Source: Brooklawnia cerclae
GTDB lineage: Bacteria > Actinomycetota > Actinomycetes > Propionibacteriales > Propionibacteriaceae
Reading direction: 5' to 3'
NCBI RefSeq assembly: GCF_011758645.1
Contig: NZ_JAAMOZ010000001.1
Span: 1,054,001 to 1,118,000 of the forward strand
DNA: 64,000 nucleotides
The position numbers and the translations under genes are program-made. The notes below the pieces were generated by a model that was given only the letters and a program-made list of their open reading frames with translations, was not told the DNA's origin and ran no database searches. Below are positions 1-9,396 of this stretch, one piece after another. The first letter of the stretch is position 1; every line of letters begins with the position of its first letter.

Positions 1-2
1 GG

Positions 3-830
3 CTGCGCCTCAGGCACGAGGCCGGAATCACGTGGGCCGAGCAGGCCGTGCTGTTCCGTATCAACGCGCAGGCCGAGATGGTGCAGGAGGCGCTGGACGA
101 GGCCGGTGTTCCCTGCGTCCTACGGGACGCCGAGGGACGCGGCCGATCGCGCGATCACCGTTCGTCCGTGGTGGACGCGGTGACGCTGTCGACGATCCAC
201 TCGGCCAAGGGACTCGAGTGGGAGGCCGTGGCCGTCATCGGCCTCACCGAGGGGATGCTGCCCTTCGTCCTGGCCACGACGCCGGCACAGATCGCCGAGG
301 AACGGCGGCTGCTCCATGTCGCGATCACCCGCGCGCGTACAGACCTGCGGCTGTCGTGGGCCCCCGGCGGGGCTTCGGGGCACGGCCAGCGTCAACCGTC
401 CAGGTTCCTGCGCGACTGTGGGCTGACGGGCGGAACATCGTCCACCACGACCATGCCGGTGCGACGACGCGCCCGACCACGGACGTTGCCCCTGTGCCGG
501 GTGTGCGGGCGCTCACTGAGCGAGGCCGCCGAGATCAAACTCGGGCGTCACGCGGACTGCCCGGGCGACGTCGACGTCGAGTTGTTCGAGGCACTCCGGG
601 CCTGGCGGCTGCGGTGCGCGCGGGAGCAGTCGCTGCCCGCGTTCGTCATCTTCACCGAGGCGACGCTGCGGGCGCTGGCCGAGCAGCGGCCGAGCGACCG
701 TGCGGGGCTCCTGCGCATCCAGGGAATCGGAATCGACAAGGCCGAACGGTATGGGGATCAGGTGTTGGGGATCATCCGTGCCGGTGGGCCGGCCACTGGC
801 GACGTCACCACGACGCACAAGCGGGGGTGA
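3..830 (+). CDS. uvrD2: ATP-dependent DNA helicase UvrD2, C-terminal part
   Basis: This is the 3' end of a superfamily 1 DNA helicase; the 5' end lies outside the window, and the frame is already open at base 3. The visible part has late helicase motifs (TIHSAKGLEWEAV, then the motif VI region LLHVAITRART). Next come a cysteine cluster (LCRVCGRSL, ending HADC) and a C-terminal HRDC domain (from about LFEALRAWRL to GDQVLGIIR). Helicase core plus cysteine cluster plus HRDC is the UvrD2 layout known from actinobacteria, where the enzyme unwinds 3'-tailed DNA in repair. The DUF5679 gene follows in the opposite orientation. The product assignment is firm; the true length cannot be seen. Confidence 0.9.
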   Translation: MRLRHEAGITWAEQAVLFRINAQAEMVQEALDEAGVPCVLRDAEGRGRSRDHRSSVVDAVTLSTIHSAKGLEWEAVAVIGLTEGMLPFVLATTPAQIAEERRLLHVAITRARTDLRLSWAPGGASGHGQRQPSRFLRDCGLTGGTSSTTTMPVRRRARPRTLPLCRVCGRSLSEAAEIKLGRHADCPGDVDVELFEALRAWRLRCAREQSLPAFVIFTEATLRALAEQRPSDRAGLLRIQGIGIDKAERYGDQVLGIIRAGGPATGDVTTTHKRG

Positions 831-872
831 CCGGGGTGCCAGCTCCCCGTCACCCCCGCACGAGGATGTCCG

Positions 873-1034
873 CTAGGCCCTGCCAAGAATGCGGTTCAGA
901 TTGGTGCCGCACACGGGACACTTGGCCTTCGCCATCTTGGTGCCCTTGTCGTTAACGACGACCTTGCCCTTGGCGGAGCGCTTCTCCTTGCACTTGACGC
1001 AGTAGAACTCGCCTTCATAGGTTTCCTCAGCCAC
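873..1034 (-). CDS. DUF5679 small zinc-ribbon protein
   Basis: A 53-residue protein starting at GTG (1034), with a strong ribosome site (GAGGAGG) just upstream. It has two CxxC pairs (YCVKCKEK and KCPVCGTN), the pattern of a small zinc ribbon, and a basic middle. DUF5679 proteins of this size are widespread in actinobacteria, often beside uvrD2 as here. Their function is unknown; a nucleic-acid or ribosome contact is a guess from the fold. It converges with uvrD2 across a 42-base gap. Confidence 0.85.
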   Translation of the reverse strand: MAEETYEGEFYCVKCKEKRSAKGKVVVNDKGTKMAKAKCPVCGTNLNRILGRA

Positions 1035-1463
1035 AGTCTCCTCCTCTGTCGTGGGGCCAAGCAGTCTGCCGGTGATCGCTGTGAGCGCTCGGCGACTGTG
1101 GGCACAACCCTATCTGTATGCGCAGCGTGTGCGCTTGTCCCAGGCCCGAGTGCCTCAAATTGGGTGAACCGGACGTTCCTGGCCGCAGGTCGGGCGCCTC
1201 CCGCGTCCCGCCGGACGCGACGCGAGGCCCTCGGGGCTCAGTTCGCGCGCCTTCCCCTGCGTGCGACCGGCCGTCCGAGGGCCTCCCGAAAAAAGTACTG
1301 CCCGCCCGGGGAAGGCGTCAAGGATGCACCCGCCCCGCGGGGACGTCCGCACGGTGCCCGAAGCGTCGGTCGCCGGGGGCTCCGGCGACCTGCGAGCGGC
1401 CCGGGGGTGTCCACGCCGCAGCCGGCGCACGTAGGCTGGGGCTTCGACGAAATGGGGGGCCCG
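1035..1463. other. Intergenic region between divergent genes
   Basis: About 430 bases between the divergent DUF5679 and SprT-like genes. It must carry both promoters. I see no RNA gene, no convincing conserved reading frame and no repeat copy. Open frames through it look like GC-rich noise. Confidence 0.5.
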
Positions 1464-2084
1464 ATGGCGACACATCGGCGACGGCGGCCGGTGACCGAGA
1501 ACCTGCCGACCCGCGAGCTCACGCTGCCGGCGTCCCTGCCGCCGGGGGTCTCACGGGTTGAGGTGCGCCGCAGCGCCCGCCGCCGCAAGACGGTCTCGGC
1601 GCGGGTGGAGGGAGACACGGCCGTCCTCCTGCTGCCCGACGGGATGAGCCGCGCCGACGAGCAGCGATGGGTCACGACGATGGTCGCCCGGCTGGCGAGC
1701 CGCCGGCACCGGGCGCCCGGCAGCGACGACGAACTCGCGGCACGCGCCGCGATCGTCGCCCGGCGTCACCTGGAGCCGGCGGTCGGCCAGGCGCTCCGTC
1801 CGACGTCCGTGCGCTGGGTGACGACGATGAATCAGCGCTGGGCGTCGTGCAGCACCGACGCGGGGACCATTCGCGTCAGCCATCGCCTGCAGCAGATGCC
1901 CGACTGGGTGCTCGACTACGTGCTGGCCCACGAACTCGTCCACCTGCTGGTGCCCGATCACGGGCCGAGGTTCCAGGAACTGTTGGCGCACTACCCGCAG
2001 GCCGAACGCGCGCGCGGCTATCTGGAGGGATGGTCGGCGGCCTCCGGGCGCGGGTGCGCCGAGCCGGAGGGCGACTTCGACTGA
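1464..2084 (+). CDS. SprT/YgjP-like zinc metallopeptidase (M48-like, DUF45)
   Basis: A 206-residue predicted cytosolic metalloprotease of the YgjP/DUF45 group. The zinc motif HELVH is at residues 156-160 with a third histidine at 166 (DHGPRF), and the conserved NQRWASCS stretch lies just before. The ATG at 1464 is chosen because a GGGGGG tract lies 3-4 bases upstream; an in-frame ATG at 1452 is possible. The group is related to SprT peptidases; its substrate is unknown. It converges with the zincin gene at 2101. Confidence 0.85.
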   Translation: MATHRRRRPVTENLPTRELTLPASLPPGVSRVEVRRSARRRKTVSARVEGDTAVLLLPDGMSRADEQRWVTTMVARLASRRHRAPGSDDELAARAAIVARRHLEPAVGQALRPTSVRWVTTMNQRWASCSTDAGTIRVSHRLQQMPDWVLDYVLAHELVHLLVPDHGPRFQELLAHYPQAERARGYLEGWSAASGRGCAEPEGDFD

Positions 2085-2100
2085 CGGGTCCGTTCGCGAC

Positions 2101-3441
2101 TCAGTCGGACGACTCCCCGCGCTCCTGCTCAGCCTGCTCCAGCAGCTGAGCGAGCGCCACGTCCATCTCGTCGGCGACGTGGTCGTGCGTGTCCGGGTCG
2201 AGCAGCCGTAGGGGATCGTCCAGATCTTCCGCGGTGGGCATGAGGTCGGGGTGGGCCCACATGGCGTCGCGCTCGGCCGCACCCCTGGCCTCGGTCATGG
2301 CGGCCCACAGATTCGCGGCGTCCCGCACGCGGCGGGGGCTGAGGTCGAGGCCGACGAGGGTCGAGAAGAGCCGTTCCCTCGGCCCCCGTGTGGCCCGCCG
2401 GCGACGGATCGCCTCAGCCAGTTGGACGGAGGCCTGCGGCATCCACTTGGTCACGGTGGTGGCCGTGACCTCGTCCACCCATCCCTCCACGAGCGCCAGC
2501 AGCGTCTCCAGGCGCCCGAGAATGCTGCGCTGCTCGGGGGTCTGGGTGGGGGAGAAGAGCCTGCCCTGGAGTTGCTCGCTGATCTCGGCGAGCCGCTCGG
2601 GGGTCAGCGCCGAGGGATCGTCGACCTCGACGGCCTCGGTGATCGCCGCGACGTCGATCGTGATCTCGCGCGCGTAGTGCTCGAGGAAGGCGAGCAGCTG
2701 CGGGGCCAGCCACCCCACGTTCGCGAAGAGCCGCTGCCGGGCGGCCTCCCTGACCGTCAGGTAGAGCAGCACGTCCTCGTCCCGCAGGCCCAGGCCCTCG
2801 CCGAACGCGGCGATGTTGGCAGGCAGCAGCACCACCTGGGGCTCGGGCATCACCTGCAGGCCGAGCTCGGTGCCCGAGACGACCTCGCCGGCGAGCTGGC
2901 CGATGGCCTGCGACAGCTGCAGGGTGTACATCGACCCCGCGGCGCCCCGCAGCATCGGCGTGAGCATCGCGCCCAGTTGCCCCAGTTCCGCGGGCGCGTC
3001 CTCGGCGGCCGCGAACTGCGCACCGAAGGACGACGCCAGCGCGTCGGCGATGCGGGTGACGATGGGCTCGGCGACGGTGCGCCAGGATCCCATCGTCCGC
3101 TCGACCCATTCGGCACGGCTCCAGGCCGCGGCCGGCCGTTCGACCTGGTCGAAGGAGGTCGTCTGGTCGAGCCACAACCCGGCGAGGCGATCGGCCTCGG
3201 CCACCTTGCGTTGATTCTGCTCGTTCGGAGCCGGATCGGGGCCGAGCCCGGCCACCACCTGGCGCGCGGCCGACCGGGCGCCCTTCCAATCGATTCCGGA
3301 CGCACCGGTGCGTCCTGACATCGACTGCATGGCCTGCTGCAGTTGGGAGACAAGCCGACCCAGGTCCATGCCCGAGCCGGTCTCGAAGCCGAACTGGGCC
3401 AGCCACTTGGCGAGCGGGTCCTCATGTTCGTCGTCGTTCAT
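2101..3441 (-). CDS. Zincin-like protein of the DUF2342 family, putative hydrolase
   Basis: A 446-residue protein of the actinobacterial DUF2342 (Zincin_2) family, as its length, the early AKWLAQFGFE region and the downstream neighbours suggest. Members are described as zinc-dependent metalloproteases, but their role is not established. The expected zinc site is changed here: where I recall REAAHxRLF, this copy reads REAARQRLF at 231-239, with Arg235 in place of the histidine. That could make the protein catalytically dead. The ATG at 3441 is preferred, giving an acidic N-terminus; the ribosome site is weak. It is divergent from the PDZ-Lon gene, 66 bases away. Confidence 0.8.
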   Translation of the reverse strand: MNDDEHEDPLAKWLAQFGFETGSGMDLGRLVSQLQQAMQSMSGRTGASGIDWKGARSAARQVVAGLGPDPAPNEQNQRKVAEADRLAGLWLDQTTSFDQVERPAAAWSRAEWVERTMGSWRTVAEPIVTRIADALASSFGAQFAAAEDAPAELGQLGAMLTPMLRGAAGSMYTLQLSQAIGQLAGEVVSGTELGLQVMPEPQVVLLPANIAAFGEGLGLRDEDVLLYLTVREAARQRLFANVGWLAPQLLAFLEHYAREITIDVAAITEAVEVDDPSALTPERLAEISEQLQGRLFSPTQTPEQRSILGRLETLLALVEGWVDEVTATTVTKWMPQASVQLAEAIRRRRATRGPRERLFSTLVGLDLSPRRVRDAANLWAAMTEARGAAERDAMWAHPDLMPTAEDLDDPLRLLDPDTHDHVADEMDVALAQLLEQAEQERGESSD

Positions 3442-3507
3442 GCATCCATTCAACCCCAGGACGCAACCGTCCGGCTCGTCGGTTGGCCGACCCGATAGGG
3501 TATCCGT

Positions 3508-4554
3508 ATGACCAAGCAGGGCTGGACGGCGACCGTGTCCACGGCCCTGTTCGTCGTGCTCATGACGCTCGTCGCCCTGGTGCCCGTGTCGTTCGTCAGC
3601 TGGAAGCCGGGCGGTTCCACCGACCTGCTGGGCGAACGTGACGGGCAGCCGACGATCGCCATCTCCGGTGCGCCCACCTACGACACTCCCGGCGAGGTTC
3701 AGCTCACGACGGTCGCGGTCACCCGGGTCGACGCCAGCATGACCTTGCCGCAAGCATTTCTGTCCTATCTCCTGCCCGACGAACAGGTGCTTCCGCGCGA
3801 GGTTGTCTACCCGGTCGGGACGCCGAGCGCCCAGGAGCAGGCGGCCGCGACCGAACAGATGGCGACCTCGCAGCGCGACGCGGTCGTCGCTGCCCTGGCA
3901 CAGGCGGGCATCCCCATCGTCCGGCAGCCGGTGGTGACGCAGGTGTCGAGCTCCGGGCCCGCCTACGGGAAGGTGGAGGCGGGCGACCTCATCACGACGG
4001 TCAACGGGGCTCCCGTACAGCGGCGAACCGACGTGCAGAACGCGCTGGCCGGGGTGGAGCCGGGCACCGTCGTCCGCCTGGGGCTGACTCGTGACGGGCA
4101 GGAGTTGGAGGCGGCCATCACGACGGTCGCCTCGCAGGACGATCCCAGCATCGCCAAGCTCGGCATCGACACCGAGAACAGCTACCAGCACTCCGTCGAC
4201 GTCGAGTTCGGCATCGACAACGAGTTGGCGGGCTCCTCGGGGGGCCTGGCCTTCGCACTGGCCATCTACGACGAACTCACCCCCGGGCAGGTCGTCGACG
4301 GGCGCAACGTCGCGGCAACGGGCCTGATCTCCTCCACCGGAGAGGTGGGCAGCGTCGGGGCCGTGCGGCAGAAGGTGCGGGGGGCCGAGCGGGCAGGCGC
4401 CCAGATCATGCTCGTGCCGGAGAGCAACTGCGCCGATGTCGCAGGGGTGAAGACGTCCATGACACTTGTGAAGGTGACGACGTTGGAAGATGCGGTCAAC
4501 AGTCTCGAACTGCTCAAGGATCCGGACGCGTCGGGGCTGGTGCCGCGATGCTGA
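3508..4554 (+). CDS. Membrane-anchored PDZ / Lon-type serine protease (YlbL family)
   Basis: A 348-residue protein with an N-terminal membrane anchor (about residues 10-30), a PDZ domain (about 140-205; AGDLITTVNGAPV) and a C-terminal Lon-type protease domain. The Ser-Lys dyad looks intact: Ser244 in AGSSGG and Lys289 in GAVRQK. Homologues are extracytoplasmic proteases of the YlbL group (M. tuberculosis Rv3194c). The ATG at 3508 starts right before the signal anchor. Its last 7 bases overlap the next gene, so the two are probably translationally coupled. Confidence 0.9.
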   Translation: MTKQGWTATVSTALFVVLMTLVALVPVSFVSWKPGGSTDLLGERDGQPTIAISGAPTYDTPGEVQLTTVAVTRVDASMTLPQAFLSYLLPDEQVLPREVVYPVGTPSAQEQAAATEQMATSQRDAVVAALAQAGIPIVRQPVVTQVSSSGPAYGKVEAGDLITTVNGAPVQRRTDVQNALAGVEPGTVVRLGLTRDGQELEAAITTVASQDDPSIAKLGIDTENSYQHSVDVEFGIDNELAGSSGGLAFALAIYDELTPGQVVDGRNVAATGLISSTGEVGSVGAVRQKVRGAERAGAQIMLVPESNCADVAGVKTSMTLVKVTTLEDAVNSLELLKDPDASGLVPRC

Positions 4555-5111
4555 CCGAGCAGACCAGCCGCAGCGATTCCCTGCTCGCGGCCCTCGTGGA
4601 GATCGAACGGTTCGTCGGGCGTTCGGGCTGGGACCAGCCCGCGAGGCTGTTCGCCCTCGCCCCGACCGCGGAACTCCTCGAAGCCCAGCCCAGCCTCGCC
4701 GATCAGCTCACGGTCACCGCACCCGACGCACTGTCCTCGATCGAGCAGGACGACTTCAACCCGTCGGGCGCCGATCTCATGACAGCTCTCGCCCGGCTCG
4801 CGTGGCCGGGCACCGTCGCCGGTTGCGCCTTGGCGACCGAACGCAGCTTCCTTCCGGCCGAACTCGAGCCCAGTGTGCCGGACGACCCCGGGCTGGCGGC
4901 CGAGTTCGTCGCCAACCATCCGCAGCGCCGCGACCTGCGCGTGGTGGCCGGGGCCTTGCGCGATTCTCTCGGCGAGCCGATCGTCCACTGCGTGGCCAGG
5001 CTCGCGTCCAATCCCGAAGACCTGCTGGTGGGCGCCGATATGGTGCCCGCGTTGACGCAGGCGCTCGCCCTCACCCTGTGGGGCCCGACAACGAAGGGTA
5101 ATCATGAGTAG
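4548..5111 (+). CDS. PPA1309 family protein
   Basis: A 187-residue soluble protein, acidic and without a signal peptide, of the actinobacterial family named after a Propionibacterium acnes gene. The C-terminal half (RRDLRVVAGALRDSLGEP, then WGPTTKG) is characteristic as I remember it. Function unknown. It overlaps the PDZ-Lon gene by 7 bases and the UPF0182 gene by 8 bases, so the three very likely form one operon around an envelope process. Confidence 0.85.
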   Translation: MLTEQTSRSDSLLAALVEIERFVGRSGWDQPARLFALAPTAELLEAQPSLADQLTVTAPDALSSIEQDDFNPSGADLMTALARLAWPGTVAGCALATERSFLPAELEPSVPDDPGLAAEFVANHPQRRDLRVVAGALRDSLGEPIVHCVARLASNPEDLLVGADMVPALTQALALTLWGPTTKGNHE

Positions 5112-8010
5112 CTTGGTCGAAGAGGACCCGACTGCACCGCGGAAGCGGAACACCCTCGCGCTGACGCTGGGCATCCTGGTGGTCCTGATCCTCGGGTTCG
5201 TCCTCTTCTCGCGCGTCTGGACCGACCTGTTGTGGTACCGGTCGGTGGACGCCCAGCAGGTCTTCACGATCCGGCTGTTCAGCACCGTGGGCCTGTTCTG
5301 CGTCTTCGGGCTGCTGATGGCGGTCGTGGTGCTGGTCAACATGGTGGTGGCTCTGCGGATGCGTCCCCACGGCGTTCCCGCGCAGGCCGGGCGATCCAGC
5401 ACGCTCAGCCGCTACCGCCGAGTGATGGACGCACGCACGAAGCTGTTCGTCGCGGTGCCGGTGATCGTGCTCGGCCTGCTGGCCGGCGCTGGAGCGGTGT
5501 CGGTGACCGACACCTTCCTGGCCTGGCTCAACGCCACGCCGTTCGGTACCACGGATCCCTATTTCAACCGGGACATCTCTTTCTACGTCTTCGATCTGCC
5601 GTGGTGGCGCTTCGTGGTCAGCCAGGTGATGTGGACGTTCATCATCAGCCTGGTCGCGACCGCGGTCGTCCACTTCATCTCCGGTGCCACCCGGACGAGC
5701 CCGCTGCGGCTCAGCTCGCCGGTGGAGGGACAGGCCCCCGAGATCAAGGTGAGCAACCCGTTCGGTGCGAGCGCGCAGGCACACATGTCCGTGCTGCTGG
5801 GCATCATCATGATCCTCATCGGCATCGACCAGATGCTGGGCCGTTACGCGTTCGCCTATACGGACAACGACACCCTGTTCACCGGCATCGGCTACACCGA
5901 CGACCACGCGCGAATCACCGCGAAGCTCATCATGGCGATCATCTGCCTCGTATGCGCCGTGGTGTTCTTCGTCAACGCGAAACTGCGGCGGTGGATGCTC
6001 CCGACCTCCGCGGTGGCGCTCGCCGTCGCGTCGAGCCTCGTCGTCCAGGTCGCCTACCCGGGGCTGGTGTGGCAGTTCGACGTGAAGCCGAACGAGCCGG
6101 ATCGGGAGCGGAACTACATCGCGAACCAGATAAGCGCGACGCGGGAGGCCTACGGCGTCGCCGACGTGGAGGTCACCGACTACTCCGCCACGACCACCGT
6201 GAGCGCCGGGCAGCTGATCGCCGACGCGTCCGCGCTCCCCGGCATCCGGCTCATGGACCCGCAGGTGATCGCGCCGACCTTCGAGCAGTTGCAGCAGGTG
6301 CGTGGTTACTACACGTTCCCGGATGTGCTGGACGTCGATCGCTACACCATCGACGGCCAGGAGACCGACGCGATCGTCGCGGTTCGCGAGATCAACACGT
6401 CCGGCCTGCCGGAGGAGAACCAGACCTGGAACAACGTGCACACGGTGTACACGCACGGGTACGCGATGGTCGGCGCCTACGGCAACCGCCGCCAGGCCAG
6501 CGGTGAGCCCGAGTGGATCGAGCGCGACATTCCCCCGGAAGGGGAGCTCAACCAGGTGGAGCCACGCGTCTACTTCGGTGAGAACACCACCGACTACTCG
6601 ATCGTGGGCACGACCGAGGGCGGTTCGGCGATCGAGCTCGACACGCCCGGCGGCGAGTCCGGCAGCGGCGAGACCTACACCACCTACAGCGGCACCGGCG
6701 GTGTCTCCGTCGGTAACTACCTGGTCCGCGCGCTGTTCGCGGCCCGATTCGGCGACATCAACCTGCTCCTGAGCTCGCGGGTCACCTCCGAGTCCAAGAT
6801 TCTGTACGACCGGACGCCGGCCGAGCGCGTCGCCAAGGTGGCGCCCTGGCTGACCATCGACCAGGATCCCTACCCCGCGGTCGTGGACGGGCGCGTGGTG
6901 TGGATCATCGACGGATACACCACCTCCAACAGCTACCCGAACTCGCAGCGGGTCGACCTGTCGAGTGCGACGAGCGACTCGACCTCGAGCTGGACGCCCG
7001 TGGGTTCCGAGAGCAGCGATGTGAACTACATCCGCAACTCGGTCAAGGCGGTCGTCGACGCGTACGACGGGACCGTGACGCTCTACGCCTGGGACACCAG
7101 CGATCCCGTGCTGCAGACGTGGGACAAGGTCTATCCGGGGCTGTTGCACTCGGTCGACGAGATCAGCGACGACCTCAAGGCGCACCTGCGCTACCCGCAG
7201 GACCTGTTCAAGGCGCAGCGCGAGATCCTGGGTCGCTACCACATGACCGATCCGATGGCGTGGTACCAGCAGTCCGACCTGTGGGTCGTGCCCGACGATC
7301 CGCGTTATGACGACACCAAGGAACCGCCCTACTACCTGTCGATCAAGTGGCCCGAGGACGACGCGCCGGTCTTCAGCCAGACCGCGGTCTACGTCCCCAG
7401 AGGACGCGAGAACCTGGGTGCGTACATGGCCGTCGTGGCCGACGCGGCCAGCCCGGACTACGGCAAGATACGGGTGCTGAGGCTGTCCGACACCCATCAG
7501 GTGCCCGGGCCCAACCAGACGTTCAATGCGATCCAGACCGATGAACAGGTGCAGCAGGCACTGTTGCCCTTCACCAGCCAGGGTGCGGCCGAGCCGGTCT
7601 ACGGCAACCTGCTCACGCTCCCGCTGGGCGGTGGGCTGATATACGTCGAGCCGATCTACACGCAGGGCAAGGCGACGGGGTCCTACCCGGTGCTGCGCTT
7701 CATCGTGGTGCGGTTCGGTGACCACATCGGCATCGGCGACACGCTGCAGGAGGCCCTCGACACGGTGTTCCAGGGTGATGCCGGTGTCGACACGGGTGAG
7801 GGCAGCGACCAGACCAGCGGAGGATCGGACGAGGGGTCGTCGTCCGGCACCACGACGGGGTCAGAGGCGGTGAAGGCCGCGCTGGAGGCGGCAGTGGCGG
7901 CTTATGACGCGGCCGACGAGGCCCTGAAGGCAGGCGATCTGGCCGAGTACCAGGCCCAGATCGAGATCGCCAAGCAGCGTGTCGAGGAGGCCCAGTCGGC
8001 GCTCGGCTGA
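5104..8010 (+). CDS. UPF0182 family large membrane protein
   Basis: A 968-residue protein. Its first third has about seven membrane segments (first two about residues 20-42 and 60-83), followed by a very large extracytoplasmic domain and a low-complexity acidic Gly/Ser stretch (about 895-920). The C-terminus is an alanine-rich helix. Order and size match UPF0182 (M. tuberculosis Rv3193c). Function is unknown; conserved linkage to PDZ-Lon and PPA1309 suggests they work together at the envelope. Only 36 bases separate it from the converging M16 gene, with no clear terminator. Confidence 0.92.
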   Translation: MSSLVEEDPTAPRKRNTLALTLGILVVLILGFVLFSRVWTDLLWYRSVDAQQVFTIRLFSTVGLFCVFGLLMAVVVLVNMVVALRMRPHGVPAQAGRSSTLSRYRRVMDARTKLFVAVPVIVLGLLAGAGAVSVTDTFLAWLNATPFGTTDPYFNRDISFYVFDLPWWRFVVSQVMWTFIISLVATAVVHFISGATRTSPLRLSSPVEGQAPEIKVSNPFGASAQAHMSVLLGIIMILIGIDQMLGRYAFAYTDNDTLFTGIGYTDDHARITAKLIMAIICLVCAVVFFVNAKLRRWMLPTSAVALAVASSLVVQVAYPGLVWQFDVKPNEPDRERNYIANQISATREAYGVADVEVTDYSATTTVSAGQLIADASALPGIRLMDPQVIAPTFEQLQQVRGYYTFPDVLDVDRYTIDGQETDAIVAVREINTSGLPEENQTWNNVHTVYTHGYAMVGAYGNRRQASGEPEWIERDIPPEGELNQVEPRVYFGENTTDYSIVGTTEGGSAIELDTPGGESGSGETYTTYSGTGGVSVGNYLVRALFAARFGDINLLLSSRVTSESKILYDRTPAERVAKVAPWLTIDQDPYPAVVDGRVVWIIDGYTTSNSYPNSQRVDLSSATSDSTSSWTPVGSESSDVNYIRNSVKAVVDAYDGTVTLYAWDTSDPVLQTWDKVYPGLLHSVDEISDDLKAHLRYPQDLFKAQREILGRYHMTDPMAWYQQSDLWVVPDDPRYDDTKEPPYYLSIKWPEDDAPVFSQTAVYVPRGRENLGAYMAVVADAASPDYGKIRVLRLSDTHQVPGPNQTFNAIQTDEQVQQALLPFTSQGAAEPVYGNLLTLPLGGGLIYVEPIYTQGKATGSYPVLRFIVVRFGDHIGIGDTLQEALDTVFQGDAGVDTGEGSDQTSGGSDEGSSSGTTTGSEAVKAALEAAVAAYDAADEALKAGDLAEYQAQIEIAKQRVEEAQSALG

Positions 8011-8046
8011 CCGCCGCCGGCGATCCGCCCGGACGTGGCCGTTCGC

Positions 8047-9396
8047 TCAGATGTCGAGTTCGACCACGTCGGCGGTCAGCCCGGCCTGCGCCAGCCCGGG
8101 GACGAGCCGTTCCGCGTCCCCGCACACGACCACGCTGAGGGCCTCGGGACGAACGGTCCCGATGAACGACGCGTTGGCCTGTTCTGCGGTGATGCCCGAG
8201 ACACGCTCCTGGTGCGCGTTCACCCAGTCCGGTGACATTCCGGCCGCGGCGAGGATCCCGGCCTGGGCCGCGATCGCGTCGGCGGTCTGGAACTGCAGGG
8301 GAGCGATGCCCAGGAGATAGGTGCGGGCGTCGGCGATCTCGTCCGGGACGAACGGCTCACGTTCGAGATCGAGGAGCCGAAGCGCCTCGCGGACGGCCTC
8401 GGCGGCCACCTCGGTGCGGCTGCTCGTCCGCATCGAGAAGCTTCCGCCCGAACGCAGCGGGCGGAAGCCGGCGTGGGCCCCGTAGGTGTAGCCGAGTTCC
8501 TCGCGCAGCACCCGGTTGAGCCGGGAGCCGAAAGAACCGCCCATCGCGCACGCGGCGACCTCCAGGGCCGCCCAGTTCGGGTCGTTCCGGTCGGGACCGA
8601 AGGCGCCGATCTGGATGTCGGCCTGAACCGCGCCGGGCCGGTCGACGACCCGGATCGCGGGAGCGCCCGGGTTGGGCCTGGCAGGCTCGTGGTGAACGGC
8701 GGTCCCGCTGGGCTGCCAGTCACCGAAGCGGGCAGCCACCTGTGCGTCGATGCCGGGCGGCAGGGCCCCCGCCAGGATGATGGTGGCGCCGGTCGGCTGC
8801 CACCAGAGTCGGTGGAACGCGAGCGCGTCGTCCGCCGTGATCCGCGTGACGTCGGCCTGTCTCCCACTGGTCGGGCGGCCCGAGCGGCTGGCCGGGTCGA
8901 AGACGGTCTGCTGGAAGGCGAGTTGGACGGCGGTCGTGCTGCGCACCACCGACTGCTCGATCTCAGCGAGTCGCAGGGCCACGAGGCGCTCGACGTCCCC
9001 TGGATCGAAGGCGGGCTCCCGGATCATCTCGGCCAGCAGATCGAGGGCGGGAAGCAGCCGGGGACTGGGCACATCCAACTGGCAGATCGTGCCCGACTGG
9101 GTGGCGATGCCGCCGTACACCGCGCCCTGATCCTCGAGGAGCTCGGCGAGCAGGGCGCCGGGGTGTGTGCGACTGCCCTCGTCGCTGGCACTCACGGTGA
9201 TCGTCCCGACGCCCTCGTGACCGGACGGCTCGAGGCTGACGGGTGCATCGAGTACGACCTGGGAGCTGATCACGTGTTGGCTGGGCATGTCGAACAGCCA
9301 CAGGCTGATGCCGTTGATGAGTTCGGAGACTCGGGGCTCGGGGAAACGCCATTGCCGGGCCGGTCGGACCTCGGGGCGGGGCTGCGACGTGTTCAT
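8047..9396 (-). CDS. M16 peptidase-like protein without the zinc motif (partner subunit)
   Basis: A 449-residue member of the M16 (pitrilysin/MPP) family. It has the two-lobed M16 fold signatures (RVLREELGYTYGAHAGF) but lacks the inverted zinc motif HxxEH, so it is expected to be the non-catalytic partner of the upstream gene. Its ATG (9396) overlaps the stop of that gene by 4 bases (ATGA), which supports coupled synthesis of a two-subunit protease. The substrate is unknown; such pairs degrade or process peptides. Confidence 0.88.
   Translation of the reverse strand: MNTSQPRPEVRPARQWRFPEPRVSELINGISLWLFDMPSQHVISSQVVLDAPVSLEPSGHEGVGTITVSASDEGSRTHPGALLAELLEDQGAVYGGIATQSGTICQLDVPSPRLLPALDLLAEMIREPAFDPGDVERLVALRLAEIEQSVVRSTTAVQLAFQQTVFDPASRSGRPTSGRQADVTRITADDALAFHRLWWQPTGATIILAGALPPGIDAQVAARFGDWQPSGTAVHHEPARPNPGAPAIRVVDRPGAVQADIQIGAFGPDRNDPNWAALEVAACAMGGSFGSRLNRVLREELGYTYGAHAGFRPLRSGGSFSMRTSSRTEVAAEAVREALRLLDLEREPFVPDEIADARTYLLGIAPLQFQTADAIAAQAGILAAAGMSPDWVNAHQERVSGITAEQANASFIGTVRPEALSVVVCGDAERLVPGLAQAGLTADVVELDI

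Noticed and set aside
2101-4191. DUF2342 protein extended to 696 residues
   Set aside because: The extension runs antisense through the PDZ-Lon gene; the ATG at 3441 gives the normal family length.
5071-7725. 884-codon minus-strand frame opposite UPF0182
   Set aside because: It is antisense to a clear UPF0182 gene whose start overlaps the upstream gene; no motif or ribosome site.
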